DNA of 64,000 bases from Streptomyces sp. MA5143a (lineage in GTDB: Bacteria; Actinomycetota; Actinomycetes; Streptomycetales; Streptomycetaceae), in assembly GCF_900290235.1 (NCBI RefSeq), contig NZ_OLMK01000088.1, positions 1 through 64,000 on the forward strand, read 5' to 3'. The notes under the pieces were generated by a model. The model had not been told where the DNA came from, did not search any database, and saw only the letters and a list, made by a program, of their open reading frames with translations. A program made the position numbers and the translations under genes. Below are positions 16,851 through 24,261 of the stretch, piece by piece. Position 1 is the stretch's first letter. The number at the start of each line of letters is the position of its first letter.

Positions 16851-17858
16851 ATGACGGCAGCCCCGGCGCCTCACGACCCCGAGCGGGCGTGTGCCCAGAT
16901 CTTCAACTCCGCGATCGCCGCGGCGGCCATCAGTGCCGCCTGGGACGTGGGCGTGTTCGACGAACTGCGGGAGGCCGAGCGGTTGGACGCCGCCGACTTC
17001 GCCTCCCGGCACGGCCTCGACGCCGACGCCACGCGGGCGGTTCTCACCGCGCTGTCCGCCGCCGATGTGGTGCGCCGCGAGGGTGACCAGGTGACGCCCG
17101 GCCCCAACTTCGCCGAGGCCGACCGCACCAAGGGGTTCTTCTACTGGCTCACCGCCGGATGCGGCGAGCTCTTCGGGCAGTTGCCCCGTCTGCTCCGTGC
17201 GGAGAACCGCTCAGGAGACTTCTACCGGCGCGACGGGGCCGCCATCGGCGTCGCCTGCCGGCAGAACAACAAGGTCTTCTTCGATCCGGCGTTCAAACCG
17301 GTGATCGCGTCGCTGGAGTTCTCCGCGATCGCGGACCTCGGATGTGGGAGCGGTGAGCGCCTGATCGACATCACCCGGGACCGGCCCGGTGTCCGCGGCG
17401 TCGGCATCGACGTCTCGGCGGACGTCCTGCGACTCGCCCAGAACGAGGTGGACAAGGCCGGAGTGGCGGACAGGGTCACCCTGGCCAGGTCGGACGTGAC
17501 CGCGTTGGAGGAGCGACCCGAGTTCGCCGGGGTCGATCTGGTCACCTCGTTCATGATGGCCCATGACTTCTGGCCGAGGGACGCGTGTGTCGCCTCGTTC
17601 CGGCGTATCCGCGAGGTCTTCCCCGACGTCCGGCATTTCCTGCTCGCGGACACCGCGCGTACGACGGCGTTCTCCGACCAGGACATGCCGATCTTCAGCC
17701 TCGGATTCGAGACGGCCCATGCGGTGATGGGCGTCTACCTGCCCACCCTGGACGAGTGGGACGCCGTCTTCGAGGAGTCGGGCTGGCACTGCCTCGACCG
17801 GCATCTCATCGGGACACCGGCGAACAGCTTCATGTTCCATCTGGTTCCGCGCGGGTGA
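16851..17858 (+). CDS. SAM-dependent alpha-keto-acid C-methyltransferase (MppJ/SgvM-like)
   Basis: A 335-residue methyltransferase with an N-terminal winged-helix dimerisation domain and a Rossmann core (SAM motif ADLGCGSGER, residues 161-170). It shows H238-D239 in MMAHDFWP and H290 in FETAHAVMG. This pair, 52 residues before the second His, matches the iron ligands I recall for MppJ (His243, Asp244, His295), a phenylpyruvate C-methyltransferase; the 2-ketoarginine and SgvM enzymes share the design. It should methylate the beta carbon of an alpha-keto acid. It is downstream of the P450 and tail-to-tail (29-bp overlap) with an aminotransferase that could supply or consume the keto acid. The substrate is unknown. 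Confidence 0.8.
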   Translation: MTAAPAPHDPERACAQIFNSAIAAAAISAAWDVGVFDELREAERLDAADFASRHGLDADATRAVLTALSAADVVRREGDQVTPGPNFAEADRTKGFFYWLTAGCGELFGQLPRLLRAENRSGDFYRRDGAAIGVACRQNNKVFFDPAFKPVIASLEFSAIADLGCGSGERLIDITRDRPGVRGVGIDVSADVLRLAQNEVDKAGVADRVTLARSDVTALEERPEFAGVDLVTSFMMAHDFWPRDACVASFRRIREVFPDVRHFLLADTARTTAFSDQDMPIFSLGFETAHAVMGVYLPTLDEWDAVFEESGWHCLDRHLIGTPANSFMFHLVPRG

Positions 17859-18963
17859 CCGGGCCGGACGGGGTACGCGGCCCCGTCCGACCACCGGTCT
17901 CCCGGTGGACATGCGTGAAGACGCGGGCGAATTCCTCCATCTCCTGCCGCTGTCCCACTGTCAGTCGGAACATGCCCTCGACCAACGGGCCGTGCAACGG
18001 CTGGACCAGCACCCGGGACTCCCGGAGCAGCCGGACGGTGCCCGCGCCGTCCTCGGGCCGCACCAGCAGGAAGTTGGCGGATCCGGGGACGACCGGGACG
18101 TCGAGGTCGCGGAAGAATTCCAGAACCATCGGCTTCACCTTCGACATGATCTCCTCGGTATGGCCGTCGACTTCGTCCATGGCGGACAGCTGGGCCTCAC
18201 CGGCGACGATCGCCGGCTCATTGACGTCGAACGGGTTGCGCAGCTTGCGGATCTGCTCGAGAACCGCGGGGTCGGCGACGGCGTACCCGAGCCGGAGGCC
18301 AGCCATGGCGAACGCCTTGGAGAAGGTCCGGAAAACGATCAGGTTGCGGTACCGATTCACCCATGGCGCGACGGTCACCCCAGTGAATTCATAATATGCT
18401 TCGTCGACGATCACCGGAACGTCCGGGTACTCGACGAGGATCTCCCGAACGAACTCCGGGTCCACCAGCGTTCCGGTCGGGTTGTTCGGGTTGATGAACA
18501 CGATGACTTCGGGTCTCCGCCGGGCGGCTGCTCGGAATCCCACGTACGGAAAGGTGAAGTCCGGCTCGTACGGAACTCCCTCGACCTGCGCGCCCAGCAA
18601 TCCGGCGACCCGTCGGAAGGGAATGAACTCGGGTGTCGCCACCAGCATTCTGCTGCCCGGCTGCAAGAACGTACGAAGTGTGATGTCGATGGCCTGGTCG
18701 GAGCCGTTCGTCACCAACACGGACTGGGCCGGCACCCCGCAGTACTCGGCTATCCTCGCGGTAAGGCGCTCGTCCGACGGGTACCAGTGGAAACCCGCTC
18801 CGGAAAGATGTGCGGAAAGGGCGGCGGCGACCGTCCCGGAGACCGGTCGAGTACTTTCGTTGCGGTCCAGCCTCAGGCAGCTGCGCCGGTCGACCCCGAG
18901 CGGGTCGGCCATCGACCAGGACGCCGAATCCCGCACATGCCGGTTGACTTCGAGGGCGCTCAC
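17830..18963 (-). CDS. PLP-dependent aminotransferase, histidinol-phosphate aminotransferase-like
   Basis: A 377-residue fold-type I aminotransferase. NPNNPTG (substrate/PLP contact), the VDEAYYEF Asp-Tyr motif, the PLP lysine K216 in TFSKAFAMAG, and the RLGY arginine are present. I chose the GTG at 18963 because GGAGGT lies 7 bases upstream, within codons of a longer frame to 18984. HisC-like enzymes in specialised pathways often act on non-standard amino acids. The gene converges on the C-methyltransferase and overlaps it by 29 bases, matching the aminotransferase/C-methyltransferase pairs that make beta-methyl amino acids. The start half is visibly lower in GC than the surroundings. Confidence 0.85.
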   Translation of the reverse strand: MSALEVNRHVRDSASWSMADPLGVDRRSCLRLDRNESTRPVSGTVAAALSAHLSGAGFHWYPSDERLTARIAEYCGVPAQSVLVTNGSDQAIDITLRTFLQPGSRMLVATPEFIPFRRVAGLLGAQVEGVPYEPDFTFPYVGFRAAARRRPEVIVFINPNNPTGTLVDPEFVREILVEYPDVPVIVDEAYYEFTGVTVAPWVNRYRNLIVFRTFSKAFAMAGLRLGYAVADPAVLEQIRKLRNPFDVNEPAIVAGEAQLSAMDEVDGHTEEIMSKVKPMVLEFFRDLDVPVVPGSANFLLVRPEDGAGTVRLLRESRVLVQPLHGPLVEGMFRLTVGQRQEMEEFARVFTHVHRETGGRTGPRTPSGPVTRAEPDGT

Positions 18964-19157
18964 GATGTGACCTCCAAACATCACTCACCATGTCGGCCGT
19001 GACTCCCACCCATTCAATCAGGAAGTCAACCTGCTAAAAGTGGAGCCGCCACACGAACAGTCGATCCCTGTAGCTCAAACCACCTGTTCTTGCAGCCTTA
19101 TTTCCAGAGCTCGTTGGTAGCTTCTTCGTACAGAACATGTATTCCGAGGAGCACACT

Positions 19158-20405
19158 GTGAGCCACCTTCAGCAGGAATCCATGACATCGGTGGTCCAAT
19201 CGTTGGCCGGCCGCCTGAGGAACCAACCACCGGCGCTTGACCCGCCCCTTGCCTCAGAGGACGTTCTGAAGCGACTGGTCGTGCGCTACGCCACCGTCCT
19301 GTCGAAGGCGGCGACCCGGCGCGAGATGCCGTCCCGGCGCGAGCTGGAAACCTGCCGTTCCTTGGCGATGAAGGCGGCCGACCATGCGGTACCGCTGCAA
19401 ACGATCTTCATCCAGTGCAGTGCGGAAACGTATCGCCTCTGGGAAAGACTCCCCGAACTCGAACGGAAGCTCGGCGTCCGCGCCCTGTCGTCCAGGAAGG
19501 CGGGCGCCGCACCCCACCGTGATGTGATGAGGGCTGCCTCCGAAGTAGCGCTCTCATCGATTCTGTCCGGGCACGCGGCAGCCGCCCGGAGAGCCACGGA
19601 ACAGGACCTCCGGCGAGGCGATCGCTTCCTCGACGAACTGCTCGCCTGCCGGGCCACCTACCCCGACCTGCTGGAACACGGCGAACGCCTGGGTCTCCAA
19701 CTCGGAGCCGGCCACGCGGTGGTCGCCCTCTCCCCTGACAAACCGTTACGTGCCGCGGCGTGGCCCGAACTCCCCTCACTGGAACACTCACTGCGCACGC
19801 GGTTCACCTCCGGCGGCGTCGTCGTGGGACGGTACGCGGACAACATCGTGGCCCTGGTGGCGATGGCCTCGGCGGAGCCGGCGACCAGCGCGAAGGCCCT
19901 TCGCGACGCGGTCACCGAGGCGCTGAAGGCACGGCCGTCGCGGCAGACCTCCTGGCGGATCGGGATCGGCCGCCCGAGGCCCGGCGTACACGGCATCCGT
20001 GCCTCCTACGAAGAGGCGCGCGAAGCACTCGAGATCGCACGGCGCACCGACGTCGAATGCCTCGGTCCCGACGACTCCGAACTGCTCCTTCGCCGGGTGC
20101 TCGGCCGCGATCGGGCGGCGATGGCGGAGCTCGTCCGTGCCGTACTCCTCCCACTCACCAGTGCGCACCACGGCCCGGGGCCGCTGCTGGACACCCTGGA
20201 GGCCTATTTCGCGGCGGGGTGCATGACGACCCAGGCGGCACGGGCACTTCACCTCAGCGTGCGCGCCGTGACCTACCGGCTGGTCCGGGTCAGGGACCTC
20301 ACGAACCATGACGTCAATGTGCCGGAGCAGAGGTTCGCCCTGGAGACGGCGCTGCGGGGAGCACGGATGCTTGAGTGGCCGCGTCGGCCGCTGCCCGACC
20401 TATGA
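19158..20405 (+). CDS. PucR/CdaR-type transcriptional regulator with a TTA codon
   Basis: A 415-residue regulator. The C-terminal HTH_30 segment (MTTQAARALHLSVRAVTYRLVRV followed by a RFALETALRG helix) is typical of PucR/CdaR proteins; the middle part is the GGDEF-like sensory fold. I chose the GTG at 19158, which has GAGGAG 7 bases upstream, over the ATG at 19137. Leu197 is encoded by TTA (19746-19748), the rare codon read by the bldA tRNA in Streptomyces, so translation may depend on development. It lies between the aminotransferase and the pentapeptide gene, and is a likely pathway-specific regulator. Confidence 0.85.
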   Translation: MSHLQQESMTSVVQSLAGRLRNQPPALDPPLASEDVLKRLVVRYATVLSKAATRREMPSRRELETCRSLAMKAADHAVPLQTIFIQCSAETYRLWERLPELERKLGVRALSSRKAGAAPHRDVMRAASEVALSSILSGHAAAARRATEQDLRRGDRFLDELLACRATYPDLLEHGERLGLQLGAGHAVVALSPDKPLRAAAWPELPSLEHSLRTRFTSGGVVVGRYADNIVALVAMASAEPATSAKALRDAVTEALKARPSRQTSWRIGIGRPRPGVHGIRASYEEAREALEIARRTDVECLGPDDSELLLRRVLGRDRAAMAELVRAVLLPLTSAHHGPGPLLDTLEAYFAAGCMTTQAARALHLSVRAVTYRLVRVRDLTNHDVNVPEQRFALETALRGARMLEWPRRPLPDL

Positions 20406-20454
20406 GAACGGAGGTGATCCGCGCGGCTCACCGGCAGGACGGGGTCGAAACGAA

Positions 20455-20476
20455 GTCGGCCCGTGTCCGGGCCGAC
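20455..20476 (-). terminator. Hairpin just after the MRYLH gene
   Basis: A perfect 9-bp stem GTCGGCCCG/CGGGCCGAC with a 4-base loop. On the minus strand it begins 22 bases after the pentapeptide stop; on the plus strand it is 49 bases after the pucR stop. It may terminate both convergent transcripts. Confidence 0.7.
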
Positions 20477-20498
20477 CTCCACCTCTGTCGCGCCTCCA

Positions 20499-20516
20499 TC
20501 AGTGAAGGTAACGCAT
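20499..20516 (-). CDS. bytA: Pentapeptide MRYLH, biarylitide-type RiPP precursor
   Basis: Six codons, ATG CGT TAC CTT CAC TGA, encode Met-Arg-Tyr-Leu-His. Known biarylitide precursors are MRYYH-type pentapeptides (bytA of Planomonospora), and MRYLH itself is the substrate reported for a Micromonospora P450, which joins the Tyr and His side chains. Here the ATG has a full GGAGGTG Shine-Dalgarno at 7-base spacing (20524-20528), a sigma-70-like promoter (20553-20581) upstream and a hairpin terminator 22 bases downstream. In described loci the P450 gene follows directly; here the nearest P450 is at 15596-16792 and the gene is monocistronic, or a tail gene of the luxR unit 61 bases upstream. Too short for statistical gene calling, so chance similarity cannot be excluded. 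Confidence 0.72.
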   Translation of the reverse strand: MRYLH

Positions 20517-20552
20517 GATCACACCTCCGTTCTTTTCGCCCTCGGAGCTCCA

Positions 20553-20581
20553 AATATAGATCCGGAGGCGAACACGGTCAG
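20553..20581 (-). promoter_or_regulatory. Putative promoter of the MRYLH gene
   Basis: Read on the minus strand, CTGACC (20581-20576), a 17-base spacer and TATATT (20558-20553) form a good housekeeping-type promoter. It overlaps the end of the luxR gene. The predicted start of transcription would be about 30 bases before the ATG. Confidence 0.5.
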
Positions 20582-21864
20582 GGCCTGCGACCGGAACGAA
20601 CGGGGGCGCTCATTTGCCGGACCCTGGAAATCTGTACGGTTCCGGTCATCCGGCTCGATGATTCCGCCCCGAGCACATGGGAAAGCTGCGTGCGCGAACT
20701 GATGCCCAGCAGGAAGAAGATGTTCCGTAGGTGGTAGCTGACCGTGTGCAGTGAAATGCCGATACGACTGGCCACCTGCTGGTTCGTCAGCCCCTGACGC
20801 ACCAGGGAGGCGATCGCCCTCTGCCGCTCGTTCAGTAACTCCCACAGGGGAGGGACTGCTTCGGCCGTGCCTTGCTCCACTTCGCGGGCACTGCGGGAAA
20901 CAACGGGCATCGCTTCTCTCAGCACTTGCCGCAGAAGGCTGATGCGGAACGACCAGGTCCCGTTGTCATGGGGGACGAGAATGCCCTTGTCAGCCGCCTC
21001 TTCGAAGAGGGGAAGGGCACGGACCACTGTTGTTCCGAGGAGATCGGAAACCTCGTCGACGGTGAAGAAGGTGTGACAGGTGGCGGCCGAATAGATCAGC
21101 GAGCGGGTGGCGAGGTCCGCTCTTCTCACCCATTCCTCGCACACCCTCCTGACGCGCGCGGGAATCCGGGCCGCCACCAGGACCGCCTGCCCGTCCTCCT
21201 CCACCGCGATCAGGCCTTCCTCCTGTAGTCCGCTGATCAGCTCGACAAGAAGCAGCGGATTTCCGCACGCGCCTGCGGCCGTCGCCAGGAGTTCGGAACT
21301 CGGCCGAGCGCCGAGGAGGTCGGCCACGAGTTCCACTACCGCGTCCTCGTCCAGGGGATCCAGCTCCATTCGTACCCGTCCCAAACCGGGCGGAAGAGAA
21401 CAGGTACGGGCCGGTCTGACCGCCAGTTCGGTGTCGCGGGCCAGAATCCAGAGCACGGGATACGGGTGAGGAAGAAACGGTGACCAGAATGAGAGCAGCC
21501 GTGCTTCGTCACCGTGCTTCACGTCATCCCGCGGGATGAGTACCGGAAGTCGGTCTTCGCCGTCGCTCCCGTCCCGGTCCCTCGCCTCCGGAGCAGCCCG
21601 CCGACAGCACACCGGTCCCGTCGGCTCCCCGTCCGGGACAAGCCGCGGCGCGGGATCGCGGGAGCAGAACTGGCTACCCCCGAGGCTGAAGCCCCACTCC
21701 GTCGCCACTCGAACGAATTCGGTCAGGAGCCTGCTCCGGCCGACCCCCGGCGGTCCCTCGATCAGCACCACCACGCTCCGGCCGGACGCGACTGCGGCCA
21801 CGAGCTGCCTGAAGTGCGCCAACTCCCTGTCACGGCCCCTCAAGGACGGGTTGCGCTGCGGCAT
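20578..21864 (-). CDS. LuxR-family regulator with degenerate ATPase domain and a TTA codon
   Basis: A 428-residue protein. The N-terminal AAA-like domain has GPPGVGRS (residues 37-44), a Walker A in which the essential Lys is Arg, and a Walker B-like VLIPRDD. The C-terminal LuxR helix-turn-helix reads LNERQRAIASLVRQGLTNQQ with VASRIGISLHTVSYHLRNIF after it. It is half the length of ordinary LAL regulators and may bind but not hydrolyse ATP. Leu343 is TTA (minus-strand codon at 20838-20836), suggesting bldA dependence. The ATG at 21864 has GAAGGGA upstream; the longer frame to 22101 lacks support. It lies just upstream of the MRYLH gene on the same strand. Confidence 0.82.
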   Translation of the reverse strand: MPQRNPSLRGRDRELAHFRQLVAAVASGRSVVVLIEGPPGVGRSRLLTEFVRVATEWGFSLGGSQFCSRDPAPRLVPDGEPTGPVCCRRAAPEARDRDGSDGEDRLPVLIPRDDVKHGDEARLLSFWSPFLPHPYPVLWILARDTELAVRPARTCSLPPGLGRVRMELDPLDEDAVVELVADLLGARPSSELLATAAGACGNPLLLVELISGLQEEGLIAVEEDGQAVLVAARIPARVRRVCEEWVRRADLATRSLIYSAATCHTFFTVDEVSDLLGTTVVRALPLFEEAADKGILVPHDNGTWSFRISLLRQVLREAMPVVSRSAREVEQGTAEAVPPLWELLNERQRAIASLVRQGLTNQQVASRIGISLHTVSYHLRNIFFLLGISSRTQLSHVLGAESSSRMTGTVQISRVRQMSAPVRSGRRP

Positions 21865-22060
21865 ATGGAATTCCCTTCGCTCGAGGACCACCGCAAGCAG
21901 CGGAGTGCCACCAGAGCCGATGGGCGCCCTCGAAGATCGTGGTCGGATCGCCTGACCGTCCGAGGCCAGGACACGCGTTTCTCGGCCAGCACCAGGAAAA
22001 TGGACGGAATGCCCACGCGCAGCCCTCCGTGCCGTGAAACGGCACGGAGGGTGGACCATG
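21865..22060. other. Intergenic, no gene seen
   Basis: The upstream region of the luxR gene. No gene or clear repeat is supported; it holds the presumed luxR promoter. Confidence 0.4.
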
Positions 22061-22321
22061 TCACTCGGCTCCGGCACCTCCAGCAAGGCGGGCAGCGGCA
22101 TACCGAGCGGCGCGGAACGCCTTCAAGGTGCGCGTCACAGCATGAGGGTGTGCCAGCCGGTGGCGCCCGTGGAGGGCGTCGAGAGCGGTGGTGTCCGGGC
22201 CGGTGTCGACGATGCGGCGGATGATGGCTCCGGTGCCGGCCTCGGTGAAGGGGCTGGAGCCGTGGGCCGCGCAGATGACGCAGCAGGCCCATGCCCAGAT
22301 GTCGGCGTGTGCGGTCGCCAT
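22061..22321 (-). pseudogene. Remnant of a serine/threonine protein kinase domain
   Basis: The 86-codon frame contains HADIWAWACCVICAAHGSSPF then AIIRRIVDTGPD, which matches the C-lobe of Streptomyces receptor-like kinases (conserved D-x-W-x-W-G and GxxPF). The N-lobe, catalytic loop and everything after the first 45 residues are missing, so this is a decayed fragment; 22322-22570 next to it also holds no gene. The assignment is by eye. Confidence 0.45.
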
Positions 22322-22570
22322 GGCCAGGGCGAGTGAACGCAGGGGCGGGGGACATGGCAGATTCGGATGCTGCTTCGCCTGGTCACCTGGTCGCCTCCAC
22401 GCTCACTGCCCGAAGCGGCTCCCCCGCCCCCTGGGGCGCACCACAACGCCGCCATGTAGTCGCATGGACACACTTGGTGACGGCAGTGCGGGCGTCCACG
22501 GCCGGAGCGCGGCCCCGGCGACCTGGCGGTTGCGGGTGCCCAGGGCGGTGTCGTGGTCCAGGGCGCCGGG

Positions 22571-23998
22571 TCAGTCCGTCGTGTGTGCGTGTGTCTCCCG
22601 GTCGTTGATCCTGGCGAGCGTCTCGGGGCGTAGTACGCGCTGGAGTTCGTCGGCGGTGAGGAGGTCCTGGCCCAGGACGACGTCGGCCACCGGCAGGCCT
22701 CTGTCCAGGGCCTCCTGTGCGGCGGCGCTGGCCTTCGCGTAGCCGATGACGGGGGTGAGCGCGGTGACGATCCCGATGGTGTTGTGCACGACCGCGCGCA
22801 GGTGCTCGCGGTTGGCGGTGATGCCCTTCACGCAGCGGTCGGCCAGCGTCAGGCATCCGGCCTCCAGCTGGCCGATGCTTTCGAACAGGCAGTGGGCGAT
22901 GACCGGTTCGAAGGCGTTGAGCTGGAGCTGACCCGCTTCGGCGGCCATCGTGATGGTGATGTCGTTGCCGATGGCCTTGAAGGCGATCTGGTTGACGACC
23001 TCGGGAATCACCGGGTTGACCTTGCCGGGCATGATGCTGGAGCCGGCCTGCACGGCGGGGAGGTTGATCTCGCCGAGGCCGGCGCGGGGCCCCGAGGACA
23101 GCAGACGCAAGTCGTTGCAGGTCTTGGAGAGTTTCACCGCGATGCGCTTGAGCACCCCGGAGAGCTGGACGAACGCTCCCGCGTCCTGGGTCGCCTCCAC
23201 GAGGTCGGCGGCGGTGGACAAGGGTTCCCCGGTGATGGTGCTGAGGTGTGCGCAAGCCAGTGCCGCGTAGCGGGGGTGGGAGTTGAGGCCGGTCCCGATG
23301 GCCGTACCTCCGAGGTTGATCTCCCGGATGAGGGCACTCGCCTCGGCCAGGCGCTGTTCGTCCTCGGCCAGCATCACCGCGTACGCGCCGAACTCCTGAC
23401 CGAGCGTCATGGGTACCGCGTCCTGCAACTGGGTGCGGCCGGTCTTGACGACGTCGGCGAACTCGTCCGCCTTCGCACGGAAGGCCTGCCGCAGGGTGGC
23501 CATGGCCTGTTGAAGACGGTGCGTGCTGGCCTGGAGGGCCACCTTGACCGCCGTCGGGTAGGCGTCGTTGGTGCTCTGCCCGGCGTTCACGTCGTCGAGG
23601 GGGTGCAGGTGGTGGTAGTCGCCGCGGCGGTGGCCGAGGAGTTCGAGTGCCCGGTTGGCTATGACCTCGTTCGCGTTCATGTTGGTGGACGTGCCCGCGC
23701 CGCCCTGCATGACGTCCACGACGAACTGGTCGTGGAGTTTGCCGGAGCGGATCTCCTCGCAGGCGGTGACGATGGCCTCGGCCTTGTCGGCCTCCAGGAG
23801 TCCCAGGTCGCGATTGGCCAGCGCCGCGGCCTGCTTGACGGCCGCCAGCCCGTTGACCAGGTCACGGTGGGCGGAGATACGGGTGCCGGTGATGGGGAAG
23901 TTGTGCACGGCCCGGAGGGTGTGGATGCCGAAGTAGGCGTACCGGGGCACCGGAAGGTCGCCGAGGAGGTCGTGCTCGTAGCGGAACTCGTCGTCCAT
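22571..23998 (-). CDS. aspA: Aspartate ammonia-lyase
   Basis: A 475-residue member of the aspartase/fumarase superfamily that deaminates L-aspartate to fumarate and ammonia. The signature loop GSSIMPGKVNPVIPE is near residue 320, with GQSTNDAYPTAVKVAL and GGAGTSTNMNANEV earlier. The HTLRAVHNFPI N-terminus and ALLRSS-free architecture fit aspartase more than class II fumarase. The ATG at 23998 is preceded by GGAG. It is the last gene of a minus-strand unit that imports acidic amino acids, so it likely channels imported aspartate to the TCA cycle. Confidence 0.9.
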   Translation of the reverse strand: MDDEFRYEHDLLGDLPVPRYAYFGIHTLRAVHNFPITGTRISAHRDLVNGLAAVKQAAALANRDLGLLEADKAEAIVTACEEIRSGKLHDQFVVDVMQGGAGTSTNMNANEVIANRALELLGHRRGDYHHLHPLDDVNAGQSTNDAYPTAVKVALQASTHRLQQAMATLRQAFRAKADEFADVVKTGRTQLQDAVPMTLGQEFGAYAVMLAEDEQRLAEASALIREINLGGTAIGTGLNSHPRYAALACAHLSTITGEPLSTAADLVEATQDAGAFVQLSGVLKRIAVKLSKTCNDLRLLSSGPRAGLGEINLPAVQAGSSIMPGKVNPVIPEVVNQIAFKAIGNDITITMAAEAGQLQLNAFEPVIAHCLFESIGQLEAGCLTLADRCVKGITANREHLRAVVHNTIGIVTALTPVIGYAKASAAAQEALDRGLPVADVVLGQDLLTADELQRVLRPETLARINDRETHAHTTD

Positions 23999-24097
23999 GA
24001 GGGGGTACTCCTGATCTGGGCGGATCATCGTGATCACCGTGAGTCTGCGGCCGGCTTCTGGCCGGGCCGGATGCGGGCCGGGCCCGATGCGGGTCAC

Positions 24098-24145
24098 GCA
24101 GGCTTCGGGTCACACCGGCTGCTGGTCACGCCGGCTTCGGGTCAG
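24098..24145. repeat. Three tandem 16-bp imperfect repeats
   Basis: Units resembling GCCGGCTTCGGGTCAC occur three times in the 263-base gap between the aspA start and the permease stop. No gene lies here. The function is unknown; they might affect transcript stability. Confidence 0.5.
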
Positions 24146-24261
24146 TCCTGCGGCGCGGTGGCTGAGTCGGGGCGCGGCGCGGCCCCGTGCTCCGGTGGGC
24201 CGCAGGCCCGCGCGGGCGGTGGGACTGCGGCCAGCCCGGGGGTTCGTTGTCTTCGCCCGTG

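Larger units (their letters stand above)
20405..20532 (-). repeat. Inverted repeat that brackets the pentapeptide gene
   Basis: GAACGGAGGTGATCC (20405-20419) and the inverted GATCACACCTCCGTTC (20517-20532) match over 14 bases with a 2-base bulge. On the minus-strand RNA the second arm is the Shine-Dalgarno of the MRYLH gene, and the first arm is a perfect anti-Shine-Dalgarno located after the terminator. On the plus strand the same arms can form a long hairpin at the end of the pucR transcript. Confidence 0.55.

Noticed and set aside
20499..20516. MRYLH gene as an attenuator leader peptide
   Set aside because: No gene lies downstream on the same strand for it to regulate, and its codons are not a run of one amino acid.
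20419..20518. A plus-strand GTG frame after the pucR gene, about 34 codons
   Set aside because: It has no similarity, runs through a terminator hairpin and is antisense to the better-supported MRYLH gene.
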